DNA of 64,000 nucleotides from Acidobacteriota bacterium (GTDB lineage: Bacteria > Acidobacteriota > Vicinamibacteria > Vicinamibacterales > UBA2999). The DNA is taken from the NCBI GenBank assembly GCA_018000455.1, contig JAGNJW010000006.1, forward strand, positions 1 to 64,000, given 5' to 3'. Shown here in pieces: positions 16,583 to 25,545 of the stretch. The notes below the pieces were generated by a model. It was not told the DNA's origin. It searched no databases and was given only the letters and a program-made list of their open reading frames with translations. Positions within the stretch are counted from its first letter, which is position 1. The number at the start of each line of letters is the position of its first letter. Both the position numbers and the translations under genes were made by a program.

Positions 16583-17791
16583 ATGAGCCGCCGCCTGCTC
16601 GTCTCGGTGGTGGTGGCGGCGTCGCTGTTCGCGTTCTACCTGCCGAGTTCGATTGACGGTGTCATCTCGCAGCCATTGTCGGTCGTGTCGATCGCCGGCA
16701 CCTGCGTGTTGCTGGCGAGCATGTGGCTTCTGTCGGACCGGCAGACGCCGCCGCTCAGCGTCGCTGCTGCGCTCAGCATCGTCCTCCTGCTGGCGATCTT
16801 CACCGTGATTTCACCGTTCGAGCAGACGTCCCGAGGTGTGGCGCTGCTCTACGTCGTGCAGGCGCTGCTCTTCCTGCAGAGTCTCAGACGCCTGCGTTCG
16901 GCCGCCGTGGAGACGACGTTCGTCGCGGTCACCGTCGTCAGCCTGGTGCTCGGCTACGCGCTGGCGCTCGATGTGGCCATGGCCGATCGCTTCGTGCTGC
17001 AATGGTACGGAGCGTTCTACCCTGAGCTGCTCGGCAACATGGTGACCATCGGCAACAAGCCCGTGCTGACCTTCGCGACGCACTCGATGGCCGGGTTCAT
17101 GATCTACCTGTTCTTCTTCATGCATCTGACGGCCTGGCGCATGCGCGGTGATTGGTGGCGCCTGGCCGCCGCTGTCGCCTCGGTGGGGCTGCTCGTCCTG
17201 CTGCGCTCAACCACCGGTCAGGCGTTTGCCGGGCTCGCGGCCCTGCAGCTCGTGCTGCTCGTCCACTACCTACCAGCTCGGGTCCGGGCGCTGGCGGTCG
17301 TGGCCCTGCTCGTTGCCGGCTACGGCGTATTCACGGCCCTCGGGATGGATCTGGGGGCCCTGGCCTCGCAGGTCGGCGATGCCATCGTCGGCGACCGCAT
17401 CCGCGGGCTCTTCTCGCGCTATGCGTCCGATGGACTGCTCGCGTCGAACATGTCCTACCTGTCGAATTCACCACTGTGGCCGATCGGGCTGGGCGCCACC
17501 GATGCGCTCTATCTGGGCGATTCCGGCGTGGTCGTAAATCTGCTGCGGGGCTCGGTGCCGCTGCTCCTGGCGGTCTACGGTGGGTGGTGGCTGTTCCTGC
17601 GGGCCAATCTCACCGACCGGCGGGCGGCGGCCTGGATCTGGGCGTGTACGGTGCTCTTCGAGATCGGCTTCACGCCGCTCCAGTACTTCCGGTTCGTGGC
17701 GTTCGTGCCGTTTCTGGTGGTCTATCTGAACTCAGTCAGCGTGGCTCCCACGCGGCCAGCCGCACTTGGTGCCCTGGAAGGTCCGGGATAA
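16583..17791 (+). CDS. O-antigen polymerase/ligase-like membrane protein
   Basis: This 402-residue inner-membrane protein has about ten to eleven hydrophobic helices and a long extracytoplasmic loop near residues 270-320, the architecture of Wzy polymerases and O-antigen ligases. Primary sequence conservation in these families is low, so the call rests on topology and context: it lies between the dTDP-sugar genes and a Wzz/GumC-like gene. It would polymerise lipid-linked repeat units in the periplasm. The start ATG opens directly before the first helix. Its end overlaps the possible upstream starts of the next gene. Confidence 0.65.
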   Translation: MSRRLLVSVVVAASLFAFYLPSSIDGVISQPLSVVSIAGTCVLLASMWLLSDRQTPPLSVAAALSIVLLLAIFTVISPFEQTSRGVALLYVVQALLFLQSLRRLRSAAVETTFVAVTVVSLVLGYALALDVAMADRFVLQWYGAFYPELLGNMVTIGNKPVLTFATHSMAGFMIYLFFFMHLTAWRMRGDWWRLAAAVASVGLLVLLRSTTGQAFAGLAALQLVLLVHYLPARVRALAVVALLVAGYGVFTALGMDLGALASQVGDAIVGDRIRGLFSRYASDGLLASNMSYLSNSPLWPIGLGATDALYLGDSGVVVNLLRGSVPLLLAVYGGWWLFLRANLTDRRAAAWIWACTVLFEIGFTPLQYFRFVAFVPFLVVYLNSVSVAPTRPAALGALEGPG

Positions 17792-17810
17792 GATCGACGC
17801 GCTTCTTGCC

Positions 17811-19055
17811 ATGGAACCGCCGCTGTCGATCGAGCCTCCGCCTGGTCACGAGCCCCCCGCGAGGCGGGAGGCGGTGGATGTGCGCGATCAACTGCTGCTG
17901 CTGTGGCGCTTCCGCCTGGCGATCGTCGGCGCGGCCGTCGTACTCGGCGCGGCGGCCGTCCTGTTCAGCCTACTCCGGACGCGGCAGTTCGAGGCCACCG
18001 CGACCGTCGCGGTCAGTGCGTCCCGCCTGAACGACCAGACCCCGGCCATGGTTTCGCCCGAGGGCTACGTCACGTTGATGACCACGCAGGCCGTGGCCGC
18101 CAAGGTCATCGCCGGCCTGAGGCTGGCCGACCTGACGCCCTCGCAGTTGCTCAACGACCACATCACCGTTCGCGCGGTGCCCAACTCGAATCTGGTCAAA
18201 GTCGTAGCGCGCACGACGTCGGCCGATCAGGCTGCGGCCCTGGCTACCCGCTTTGCCGAGGAAGCGGTGGCCGCCGCCTCGCGCGCCGGCCGTATCGACG
18301 TCGAGACCATCGAGAGCGATCTGAAACGGATGCTCGATGCTGCCGCCGAACGGCTGACGGCCGCCGAGCGCGCCTATGACGAGTACCGCACCTCAGCCCG
18401 CTTCGAGCTGGTGGAGCGCGAGGTCGAGACGCTCGTCAGCCAGCGCGGCGAACTGATGGACGTGGTCGTGCAACTCGACGGCGAACGGGCGCGTCTAGCC
18501 AAGCTCGAGAGCGACCTCGCGAAGCTGTCGCCCGTGACGCCGCTTCGGCAGGCGGTCGTGGACGCCCCGGCTCTGGCTGAGGCTGCCCGTGCGGCGCTGC
18601 CCGAGGGGCGCGACTTGCTGGGCCTCGAGATGACCCGCGAGTTGCCGAACACCGTTTACGCCAATCTCGACGAGGAAGCGTCCAAGACCCGGGCCCATGT
18701 GGCGTTCCTCGACCGCCGGCGGCAACGCCTCGCCGCCGCCGCCGGCCTCGAAGGCAAGCAGCTGACGCGCCTGACGCAGCTCTACGAGCGCGAATCGAAA
18801 CTCGAGGCGCTCGACTCCGAACGCCGGCTGGCCAGAGACAGCTACGAGGCGATCAGCTCGCGCCATCAGGTCACCCGGCTGAACGCCGTCGGTCGCACAC
18901 CGCAGTTGCTCGTGGTCGACCCGGCGATGGCGCCCGACCTGCCGATGAGCCGCTACACGCTTCGTAACCTGATCCTCGGTGTCACGGCCGGCTGTCTGCT
19001 CGGCTGCGTCGGCGTGCTGTTGCGCGAGGCGCTGGCCGGCGCCCGCCGCGCGTGA
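17811..19055 (+). CDS. Wzz/GumC-type chain-length determinant
   Basis: This 414-residue polysaccharide co-polymerase has a cytoplasmic N-terminal segment, a first membrane helix (about residues 35-55, AIVGAAVVLGAAAVLF), a periplasmic domain with long coiled-coil stretches (about 170-350), and a second helix near the C-terminus (LILGVTAGCLLGCVGV). There is no C-terminal tyrosine-kinase domain. It would control chain length or export of the polymer made by the adjacent polymerase. The ATG at 17811 was chosen over a TTG at 17766; neither has a clear Shine-Dalgarno sequence. Confidence 0.8.
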   Translation: MEPPLSIEPPPGHEPPARREAVDVRDQLLLLWRFRLAIVGAAVVLGAAAVLFSLLRTRQFEATATVAVSASRLNDQTPAMVSPEGYVTLMTTQAVAAKVIAGLRLADLTPSQLLNDHITVRAVPNSNLVKVVARTTSADQAAALATRFAEEAVAAASRAGRIDVETIESDLKRMLDAAAERLTAAERAYDEYRTSARFELVEREVETLVSQRGELMDVVVQLDGERARLAKLESDLAKLSPVTPLRQAVVDAPALAEAARAALPEGRDLLGLEMTRELPNTVYANLDEEASKTRAHVAFLDRRRQRLAAAAGLEGKQLTRLTQLYERESKLEALDSERRLARDSYEAISSRHQVTRLNAVGRTPQLLVVDPAMAPDLPMSRYTLRNLILGVTAGCLLGCVGVLLREALAGARRA

Positions 19056-19083
19056 CGGCGTTGCCCATCGCCGCGACGGGCTG

Positions 19084-20100
19084 ATGTCGACGCCGCTGCG
19101 CACTGCTGCCGCCCCCACCTGCCGGCGCTGTGGCACGGCCGGCGACGTGTGGCACGCCGGCCTGACCGACCGCATATTGGCGGCGCCTGGCACGTGGTCG
19201 GTCCGCTGGTGCGCCGGCTGCCGGCTGACGTGGCTTGACCCGCAGCCCCATGTCGACGACCTCGGCCGCCTCTACGAGGGGTCGTACATGACCCACGCCG
19301 CCTCGCGAGCCGATGCCGCCGTGGACCGCGTCACGGCATGGTTTCTGGCCCGCGCCTACGGCTACGGCGGCCACGGGGACGGTCAATCGTGGCTGCGCAC
19401 GCTCGGTCCCCTCGATGATCTCCTGGGAGGCCGGGTGTGCTGGCTGCCGGCGCATGCCGGCGGCACGGTACTCGACGTGGGCTGTGGCAGCGGCGCATTC
19501 CTGGCACGTATGCGCGCCCTGGGCTGGCGAGTGGCCGGCGTGGAGCCCGATCCGGCGGCGGCCGCCGCCGCCAGCGACGTCCATGGCGTGGAGGTGATGC
19601 CGGATGTCACCCACTTCGCGGGGCGCGCGTTCGAGGCCATCACGCTGCACCACGTCGTCGAGCACCTCCCGGATCCCGACGCCAGCGTCGGCGCCCTCGC
19701 CGCTCGGCTGGCGCCGGGCGGCCGCCTGGTCATCGTCACGCCGAACATCGACAGTCTCGGGCGGCGGCGATTCGGTCGGCACTGGGTCCACTGGGATCCG
19801 CCGCGGCACCTGCGGATGTTCAGCCGTCCGGGGCTGGAAGCGGTCGCGACCGGCGCCGGGCTGGCGATCGAACGCAGCTGGACGACCGGCCGCTACGCGC
19901 GGTTCGTTGGCGCCGCCAGCCCGGCGATTCGCGCGACCGGCCGCGTGCCCGACGAGGCTGGGCCCGCCGGCCAGCGCCTGACGGCGGCGGCCTTCCAGGC
20001 CGTCGAGCAACTGCTCGGTCTGGTCGCGGCCGATGTAGGTGAAGAACTCGTCGTCGTCGCGCGGCGCCGCTCAGGCGCGATCAGCGACGGCGGACTCTGA
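19084..20100 (+). CDS. SAM methyltransferase with N-terminal zinc-ribbon-like motif
   Basis: This 338-residue protein combines an N-terminal CRRC and CAGC pair (about residues 13-45), likely a zinc ribbon, with a class I methyltransferase domain: motif I VLDVGCGSGAF (about 128-138), HHVVEHLPDP and the strand GGRLVIVTPN. This layout is common for methyltransferases acting on polysaccharides or on nucleotide-linked sugars. It ends the plus-strand operon and its last 20 nt overlap the end of the convergent methyltransferase gene. Confidence 0.82.
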   Translation: MSTPLRTAAAPTCRRCGTAGDVWHAGLTDRILAAPGTWSVRWCAGCRLTWLDPQPHVDDLGRLYEGSYMTHAASRADAAVDRVTAWFLARAYGYGGHGDGQSWLRTLGPLDDLLGGRVCWLPAHAGGTVLDVGCGSGAFLARMRALGWRVAGVEPDPAAAAAASDVHGVEVMPDVTHFAGRAFEAITLHHVVEHLPDPDASVGALAARLAPGGRLVIVTPNIDSLGRRRFGRHWVHWDPPRHLRMFSRPGLEAVATGAGLAIERSWTTGRYARFVGAASPAIRATGRVPDEAGPAGQRLTAAAFQAVEQLLGLVAADVGEELVVVARRRSGAISDGGL

Positions 20101-20686
20101 AGTCGAGTTCGTAGCACGGGAATACGCCCGTCCAGCCCGCTTCATACCACTCCTGCGTGAGGCGGGTGCTGTTGACGAGGGCGCCAAACGCCCGGCGCAG
20201 CGCGTAGCGCACGTAGAACGGTACCGGCGCCTTGAAACCAAGCGTGACGTCTTCGAGCACCAGGCCCGTGTCGACCTGATAGCGCGGCACGCGGCGACGG
20301 AACAGCGGATCGTCGGCCAGATAGGAGAACGAGTAGAGGCCGAACGTCTGGCGGTGGGTGTAGTCGGAGTAGAAGTAGGGGTTCGAGAAGTGCGGTACGA
20401 CGGTGTGCAGCAGCCCGCCAGGGCTGAGCACGCGCGCCAGCTCGCGCACGATGCCGCCGAGCGGTTCGACGTGCTCGAGGAAGTGATACGAGTGGACGGC
20501 GTCGACCGCCCCGTCGGGGATCGCGGCGAGCACCTCAAAGACATCGCCTACGACGTCGACCCCGTCGAAGTCGAGGGCATCGACGGTGATGGCCTCGGCG
20601 TGGCGACGCGCCGGCCCGCATCCCAGTTCGAGCACGCCCCGTCGTGCCCGGACGAGGTCGGCCAGCTTTCCGTGTTTGTCGAGCAC
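20081..20686 (-). CDS. class I SAM-dependent methyltransferase
   Basis: This protein of about 201 residues has motif I as VLELGCGPARR near its N-terminus, then DALDFDGVDVVGD, HSYHFLEHVEP and RVLSPGGLLHTVVPHFSNP. The N-terminal region before motif I is short (about 16 residues). A GTG at 20686 was chosen because the frame upstream runs into the next gene and has no other good start. The last 20 nt overlap the 3' end of the convergent methyltransferase gene, so both mRNAs would be complementary there. Substrate unknown, probably a sugar of the locus. Confidence 0.75.
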   Translation of the reverse strand: MLDKHGKLADLVRARRGVLELGCGPARRHAEAITVDALDFDGVDVVGDVFEVLAAIPDGAVDAVHSYHFLEHVEPLGGIVRELARVLSPGGLLHTVVPHFSNPYFYSDYTHRQTFGLYSFSYLADDPLFRRRVPRYQVDTGLVLEDVTLGFKAPVPFYVRYALRRAFGALVNSTRLTQEWYEAGWTGVFPCYELDFRVRRR

Positions 20687-20709
20687 GCCGGCCGAGTATA
20701 GCCCGAGCC

Positions 20710-21675
20710 TCAGGGGCGTCGCTGCACGTCGAGTGACGAGTGCCAGCCGCGCGTGGCCACGAAGGCGCGCAGACGCCGGAATGCGTCTGAGGTTTCCGCC
20801 GGCGCGGCGCCGCCATTGGCCCGCGCGAGCAGCGTGCGCGCCGGCCACTCCACACCGAGGGTGATGGCCATCACCAGCCAGCGATTGACGACCGAGAAGT
20901 GCTTCCACGCGTAGAGCAGCCGCCCACGCAGGGCGTAGAAGAGGCGCGCGGCCTTCACCTGATCGCTCGACAGGCCGCCGGCATGGTAAGCGGATGCGTC
21001 TGCGAAGAAGACCGAGCGGTAGCCGGCCAGCCTCGCCCGCAGCGACAGATCGACCTCCTCGAAGTAGACGAAGAAGCGCTCATCGAAGCCGGCGAGCGCG
21101 TCGAACAGCGCCCGGCGGATTACGAAGTAGGCACCGATCACCTGATCGACGTCGCGCGTTGTCGCGCAGTCGTCGGCCGTCAGCAGATGCCGTGGAAACA
21201 GGCCCGGCACGACCCGCCCGAGTCCCGTAGCCTCGCCGAAGATGATGCGCGGCGACGGAAAGCGGGCCGCCGACGTCGACGGGAGACCGTCGTCGCCGAG
21301 CAGGCGGATGCCGCAGATACCGACGTCGGCCTGTGCGGGCGACTCGAGGAACGCCAGCGTCCGCGCCAACGTGTCGGGTTCGAGACGGGTGTCGGGATTC
21401 AGGAACAACAGGTAGTCGGCGGCGCTGCCTCGCGCGCCCTGATTGCAGGCGGCCCCGAAGCCGTGGTTGGAGTCGTTGCCGACGACGGTGAGCGGCAGGC
21501 GCACGGTGGAGGCGGTGGAGGCTCGCCTCATCGAGTCGTCTGTCGAAGCGTTGTCGACGACCACCACGCGCGCCAGTGTCACGCCGGCCGCGCCCTCGGC
21601 AATCGACTGCAGGCATGCCCGGAGGGCGTCTCCGGTGTTCCAGTTGACGATGATGATGTCGAGCGACGCGGGCAT
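20710..21675 (-). CDS. family 2 glycosyltransferase (rhamnosyltransferase-like)
   Basis: This 321-residue GT-A enzyme opens with LDIIIVNWNTGDALRACL, has the nucleotide-sugar strand VVVVDNASTDDS, the DxD-type motif in FLNPDTRLEPD and the acceptor region FDERFFVYFEEVDLSLRARLAGY, all typical of WbbL-like rhamnosyl- and galactosyltransferases. A C-terminal hydrophobic and amphipathic segment may hold it to the membrane. Given the dTDP-rhamnose genes in the same locus, rhamnose transfer is a reasonable guess. It lies 14 nt after the flippase gene on the same strand. Confidence 0.87.
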   Translation of the reverse strand: MPASLDIIIVNWNTGDALRACLQSIAEGAAGVTLARVVVVDNASTDDSMRRASTASTVRLPLTVVGNDSNHGFGAACNQGARGSAADYLLFLNPDTRLEPDTLARTLAFLESPAQADVGICGIRLLGDDGLPSTSAARFPSPRIIFGEATGLGRVVPGLFPRHLLTADDCATTRDVDQVIGAYFVIRRALFDALAGFDERFFVYFEEVDLSLRARLAGYRSVFFADASAYHAGGLSSDQVKAARLFYALRGRLLYAWKHFSVVNRWLVMAITLGVEWPARTLLARANGGAAPAETSDAFRRLRAFVATRGWHSSLDVQRRP

Positions 21676-21689
21676 ATGGTAAACGGCGG

Positions 21690-23177
21690 TCAACGAGCGG
21701 GCGCCCGCAGGCCCGAGGCGATGAGCGCGCGCCACCTGGCCACGTCGTGGGCGCCGATGAGTCGCGGCAAAGACACCGTGTAGACGAGCAAGGCTACGGC
21801 CAGCAGCGCACCACGCCAGGAAAGCGCCTCGACCCTCGTGACGATGGCGAACCAGGCGGCCGTGGCCGGAATCGCCACCATCCACCTGAACAGCGTGGGC
21901 GCCACCTCCGGCACGTGCCGCCGCGACATCACGAGCAGCAGCGTCACATCGAGCAACATGCGCGCCGCCCACACCAACGCCGCGCCGTTGATGCCCGCCA
22001 CGGGCACGGCGAGCCACAGCGCCGCGATGAACAGGGGAAGCTGGAGCACCTGGAGCACCGCCGTGATCCGCGCGCGCCCGACGGCCTGCAGCAGATTCAG
22101 CGGCGTGATCGCCAGGCTCTGGAGCACCACCGACAGCAGGAGCCACTGTGCCGCCTGCGCGCCCTCACGCGAGAACTCGGCCCCGAGCCACAGGCCGAGC
22201 CATTCGGGAGCCAGGGCGGCGGCGATGGCCGCCACGGGCAGGAGCAACACGAAGGTGTAGGTGAGGCCGCGCGAGAACAGCCGCGAGACATCGCGGGAGC
22301 CTCGGGCGTCAGCACTGCTCAGCGCCGGCAGCAGCACCGCACTGAGGGCCACCGGCACAACCGTGAGCTTGCCGATGAGTTCCTGGGGCGTGGCGTAGAA
22401 GGCGACTGCGGCGAGTGACAGCAGGCTACCCAGCACGAATCGATCGACGTAGGCCAGCGCCGCGCCGGCCACGCTGGCAACGTTCATCCACCAGCCCGTG
22501 GCGACAACGTCGCGAAGATGGTGCCATTCGACGTGCCAGCCACGCCCCCGTGGCACCTGGCGGCGAACGAGCGCCAGCAAGGCCACGGTGCCCACGACCC
22601 GCACGCCGGCCAGCGCTGCCACGGCGGCGGCGACCGACGTTGTGAACGGCAGCACGAGCGCCGGGCCCAGATACGTGAACACGCCGAGAGGCACGCGCAC
22701 CGCGTTGGCCAGATCGAAGCGGCCGTAGGCTTCGAGCACGCCGCGAAGGCCAGCCGAGAGCGTCATGAAGGGCGCTGCCACGGCCACGCCCACGATGGCT
22801 GCCGCCACCTCACCTCGCAGGGCCAGCGGAATCGCCAGGGCATCGAGTGCAGGCTCCCGAGCCACCAGTAACACCAGACTCGCAGTCAGTCCGGCGAGAC
22901 CAAGGATGAGAAGCGTGCCCTGGACCATCGGAGCGATGTCATCCACGGTCTCGAGCGCGAGACGGCGCGCCACTTCGAGCGTCAGCGAACGGCCGAGGCC
23001 GAAGTCGAGCAAGGCGAACGCGCCGACCGCCACCCAGGCCAGACTCAGCACCCCGAGCTTCTCGGCGCCGAGCCCACCGAGCAGCCACGGCATGGCCACC
23101 GTCGCGGCGACGGCGGGGGCCAGTTGGCCGAGCAGGGTGAATGCGACGTTCGTCGCGAGGGAGCGAGGCGGTGGCAT
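21690..23177 (-). CDS. Wzx-like polysaccharide flippase
   Basis: This 495-residue protein has about twelve to fourteen hydrophobic helices with the polysaccharide-biosynthesis/MATE-like layout, starting with NVAFTLLGQLAPAVAATVAMPWLL and with internal AYVDRFVLGSLLSLAAVAFYATP, a phrase typical of the Wzx family. It would turn lipid-linked repeat units across the inner membrane for the Wzy-like polymerase encoded nearby. It is the first gene of a three-gene minus-strand operon and is divergent from the WbqC-family gene. Confidence 0.85.
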   Translation of the reverse strand: MPPPRSLATNVAFTLLGQLAPAVAATVAMPWLLGGLGAEKLGVLSLAWVAVGAFALLDFGLGRSLTLEVARRLALETVDDIAPMVQGTLLILGLAGLTASLVLLVAREPALDALAIPLALRGEVAAAIVGVAVAAPFMTLSAGLRGVLEAYGRFDLANAVRVPLGVFTYLGPALVLPFTTSVAAAVAALAGVRVVGTVALLALVRRQVPRGRGWHVEWHHLRDVVATGWWMNVASVAGAALAYVDRFVLGSLLSLAAVAFYATPQELIGKLTVVPVALSAVLLPALSSADARGSRDVSRLFSRGLTYTFVLLLPVAAIAAALAPEWLGLWLGAEFSREGAQAAQWLLLSVVLQSLAITPLNLLQAVGRARITAVLQVLQLPLFIAALWLAVPVAGINGAALVWAARMLLDVTLLLVMSRRHVPEVAPTLFRWMVAIPATAAWFAIVTRVEALSWRGALLAVALLVYTVSLPRLIGAHDVARWRALIASGLRAPAR

Positions 23178-23299
23178 GCGATGGCGGCGCGGGCCGCGCG
23201 ACCGACTGGCGCCAGTCGTCGCGGCGATTCTTGGCCCTGCGGATCGTAGCAGATGGCGCTCGTCGACCGATCCCCGGTGGTATGCTCGCCGTCGCCTGC

Positions 23300-23986
23300 A
23301 TGCGCCTAGCCATCGTCCAGTCGAACTACGTCCCCTGGAAGGGTTACCTCGATCTGATCCAGTCGGTGGACGAGTTCGTGCTCTTCGACGACGTGCAATA
23401 CACTCGTCGTGACTGGCGCAACCGCAATCGCATCAAGACCGCACATGGCCTGACGTGGCTGACGATTCCGGTGCAGACGACAGGACAGTATCTGAGCCTC
23501 ATCAAGGACATCGAGGTCACCGATCCCGGGTGGGCCGAGAAGCACTGGAAGACTATCGCCGCTGCCTACGCCAAGGCGCCGCAGTTCCGCTGGTTCGCCG
23601 ATCGGTTCGAGCCGCTCTACCGTGAGTGTCGTGAGACGCGCCTCAGCCAGATCAACCGGTGCTGGCTCGACGCGGCCTGCGCTGCCCTGGGAATCGGCAC
23701 TAAGATCACCTGGTCCATGGATTACGCGGTGGCGACCGGCAAGACGGAACGGCTGGTGAGCATCTGCCAGCAGGCCGGCGCCGACACCTACATCTCCGGT
23801 CCGAGCGCACGCGACTACATCGACGGGGCAATGTTCCGTGAGGCAGGAATCGACCTGCAGTACTTCGACTACGCTGGCTACCTGCCCTATCCGCAGCTGC
23901 ACGGTGCGTTCGAGCACCACGTCAGCATCGTCGACCTGCTCTGCCACCTGGGCCCAGAGGCCCCGCGCTACCTGAGTCGTACCTGA
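23300..23986 (+). CDS. WbqC-family protein
   Basis: This 228-residue protein matches the WbqC family in its opening strand LAIVQSNYVPWKGYLDLI, in EFVLFDDVQYTRRDWRNRN and in ADTYISGPSARDYID. Family members sit in O-antigen and exopolysaccharide loci and have been linked to acylation or modification of amino sugars, but the reaction is poorly characterised. The ATG at MRLAIV was used; an in-frame ATG lies 18 nt upstream. It heads a six-gene plus-strand operon and is separated by only 2 nt from the next glycosyltransferase gene. Confidence 0.87.
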   Translation: MRLAIVQSNYVPWKGYLDLIQSVDEFVLFDDVQYTRRDWRNRNRIKTAHGLTWLTIPVQTTGQYLSLIKDIEVTDPGWAEKHWKTIAAAYAKAPQFRWFADRFEPLYRECRETRLSQINRCWLDAACAALGIGTKITWSMDYAVATGKTERLVSICQQAGADTYISGPSARDYIDGAMFREAGIDLQYFDYAGYLPYPQLHGAFEHHVSIVDLLCHLGPEAPRYLSRT

Positions 23987-23988
23987 CC

Positions 23989-24960
23989 ATGCGGCTGTCG
24001 GTCGTAGCCACCCTGTATCGCTCCAGCGCCACGCTGGCGGCCTTCCATGCCCGCGCCTCGGCGGCGGCCGCAGCCCTCACGGCCGACTACGAGATAGTGC
24101 TCGTGAACGACGGTTCGCCCGACGAGTCGCTCGCCATCGCGCGCAACCTGCTCGCCCACGACCCGCACGTCCGCATCGTCGACCTGTCGCGCAATTTCGG
24201 CCATCACAAGGCGATGATGACAGGGCTCGCCCATGCCCGCGGCGACCGGGTCTTCCTCATCGATGCCGATCTGGAGGAAGAGCCGGAACTGCTGGCGCAG
24301 TTCCACGAGACCCTGCAACGCCAGGACGCTGACGTCGTCTACGGCGTGCAGGCGGCACGCCGCGGCAGCGCCTTCGAGCGCCTGAGTGGCTGGATCTTCT
24401 TCAAGGCCTTCAACTGGATGTCCGACGTGCCGATCCCGGTCAACGTGGTGACGGTGCGGCTGATGACGCGCCGCTACGTCAATGCCTTGCTGGAGCATCG
24501 TGAACGGGAGACGATCATCGCCGGACTGTGGGCCATCACCGGCTTTGCGCAGGTATCGGTGCCGGTCACCAAGGGAGAGAACCGCGGCTCGTCGTACAGC
24601 CTGGGCCGCAAGGTCGCGGTGCTCGTCAACTCGGTGACGTCGTTCAGCGACCGACCGCTCATCGCCATCTTCTATCTGGGTGTCGTCATCGGCGTTACCG
24701 CGGCGATTGCCGCCGTCTACCTGGTCATCCAGCGGCTGTTCTTCGGCGTGGCGCTGCCGGGGTGGCCGTCGCTCATCGTCTCGGTGTGGATGCTGGGCGG
24801 CCTGATGCTGGGCAGCCTTGGTATCATCGGCATCTACGTGTCGCGCATCTTCATCGAAACCAAGCAGCGTCCGTACACCATCGTCAGGCAGGTTTATGAG
24901 CGTTCCGCCGACGGGTCGGTCCGAGGCGATACTCCAGACGGTCGAGCGCTACTACACTGA
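23989..24960 (+). CDS. membrane-anchored family 2 glycosyltransferase (ArnC/GtrB-like)
   Basis: This 323-residue enzyme has an N-terminal GT-A domain (LSVVATLYRSS, VLVNDGSPDES, the acidic motif DADLEEEPELL and FGHHKAMMTG) followed by two C-terminal membrane helices (about residues 225-250 and 262-285). This is the layout of polyprenyl-phosphate sugar transferases such as GtrB and ArnC, which load a sugar on undecaprenyl phosphate for a GT-C enzyme. A candidate user is the large membrane protein four genes downstream. The end of the gene overlaps the next one by 65 nt. Confidence 0.87.
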   Translation: MRLSVVATLYRSSATLAAFHARASAAAAALTADYEIVLVNDGSPDESLAIARNLLAHDPHVRIVDLSRNFGHHKAMMTGLAHARGDRVFLIDADLEEEPELLAQFHETLQRQDADVVYGVQAARRGSAFERLSGWIFFKAFNWMSDVPIPVNVVTVRLMTRRYVNALLEHRERETIIAGLWAITGFAQVSVPVTKGENRGSSYSLGRKVAVLVNSVTSFSDRPLIAIFYLGVVIGVTAAIAAVYLVIQRLFFGVALPGWPSLIVSVWMLGGLMLGSLGIIGIYVSRIFIETKQRPYTIVRQVYERSADGSVRGDTPDGRALLH

Positions 24961-25540
24961 CCGGCTGCGGGAGTTCGGCGCCACGGCCCGCGGCGTCGAC
25001 TGGAATTCCGCCGAGTCGCAGGTGCTGCGCTTCGATCAGCTGCTGCAGGTCGTCGACGCGGCGGCGCCGGCGGCGGCGCTGCTCGACGTGGGGTGCGGAT
25101 ACGGCGCGCTGCTCGACACCGTCCGCCAGCGGGGCCTCGACCTCGACTACCGTGGCTTCGACATCAGCCACGACATGGTGGCCGCCGCACGCGCCAGCCA
25201 CGGGCACGACTCCCGGGCGGCCTTCACGACCGACCCGGCGGCCCTGCGGCCGGCCACCTATGCCGTGGCGAGCGGCATCTTCAACGTCAAGCTGCATCAC
25301 GACGAGGCCGACTGGCACGACTACGTCTGGGCGGCCATCGCGTCGCTGCACCAGGCCGGCAGCCGTGGCTTCGCCTTCAACATGCTGTCGACCTATTCCG
25401 ATCCGGAGCGCCGCCGCGACACGCTCTATTACGCCGATCCGCTCGAGGTGTTCGATCGCTGCAAGCGGCAGTTCTCGCCACGGGTGGCGCTGCTGCACGA
25501 CTATCCGCTGTTCGAGTTCACGATCGTCGTGAGAAAGTAG
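24896..25540 (+). CDS. class I SAM-dependent methyltransferase
   Basis: This 214-residue protein has LLDVGCGYGALLD as motif I (about residues 62-74), preceded by the family phrase RYYTDRLREFGATARGVDWNS that marks a group of small methyltransferases found in surface-glycan loci. Motif IV reads ASGIFNVKLHH and the C-terminus ends in FEFTIVVRK. The start ATG lies inside the preceding glycosyltransferase gene, giving an unusual 65-nt overlap in a different frame; downstream starts would remove part of the conserved N-terminus. It is followed after 5 nt by the acyltransferase gene. Confidence 0.83.
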   Translation: MSVPPTGRSEAILQTVERYYTDRLREFGATARGVDWNSAESQVLRFDQLLQVVDAAAPAAALLDVGCGYGALLDTVRQRGLDLDYRGFDISHDMVAAARASHGHDSRAAFTTDPAALRPATYAVASGIFNVKLHHDEADWHDYVWAAIASLHQAGSRGFAFNMLSTYSDPERRRDTLYYADPLEVFDRCKRQFSPRVALLHDYPLFEFTIVVRK

Positions 25541-25545
25541 CGGCC

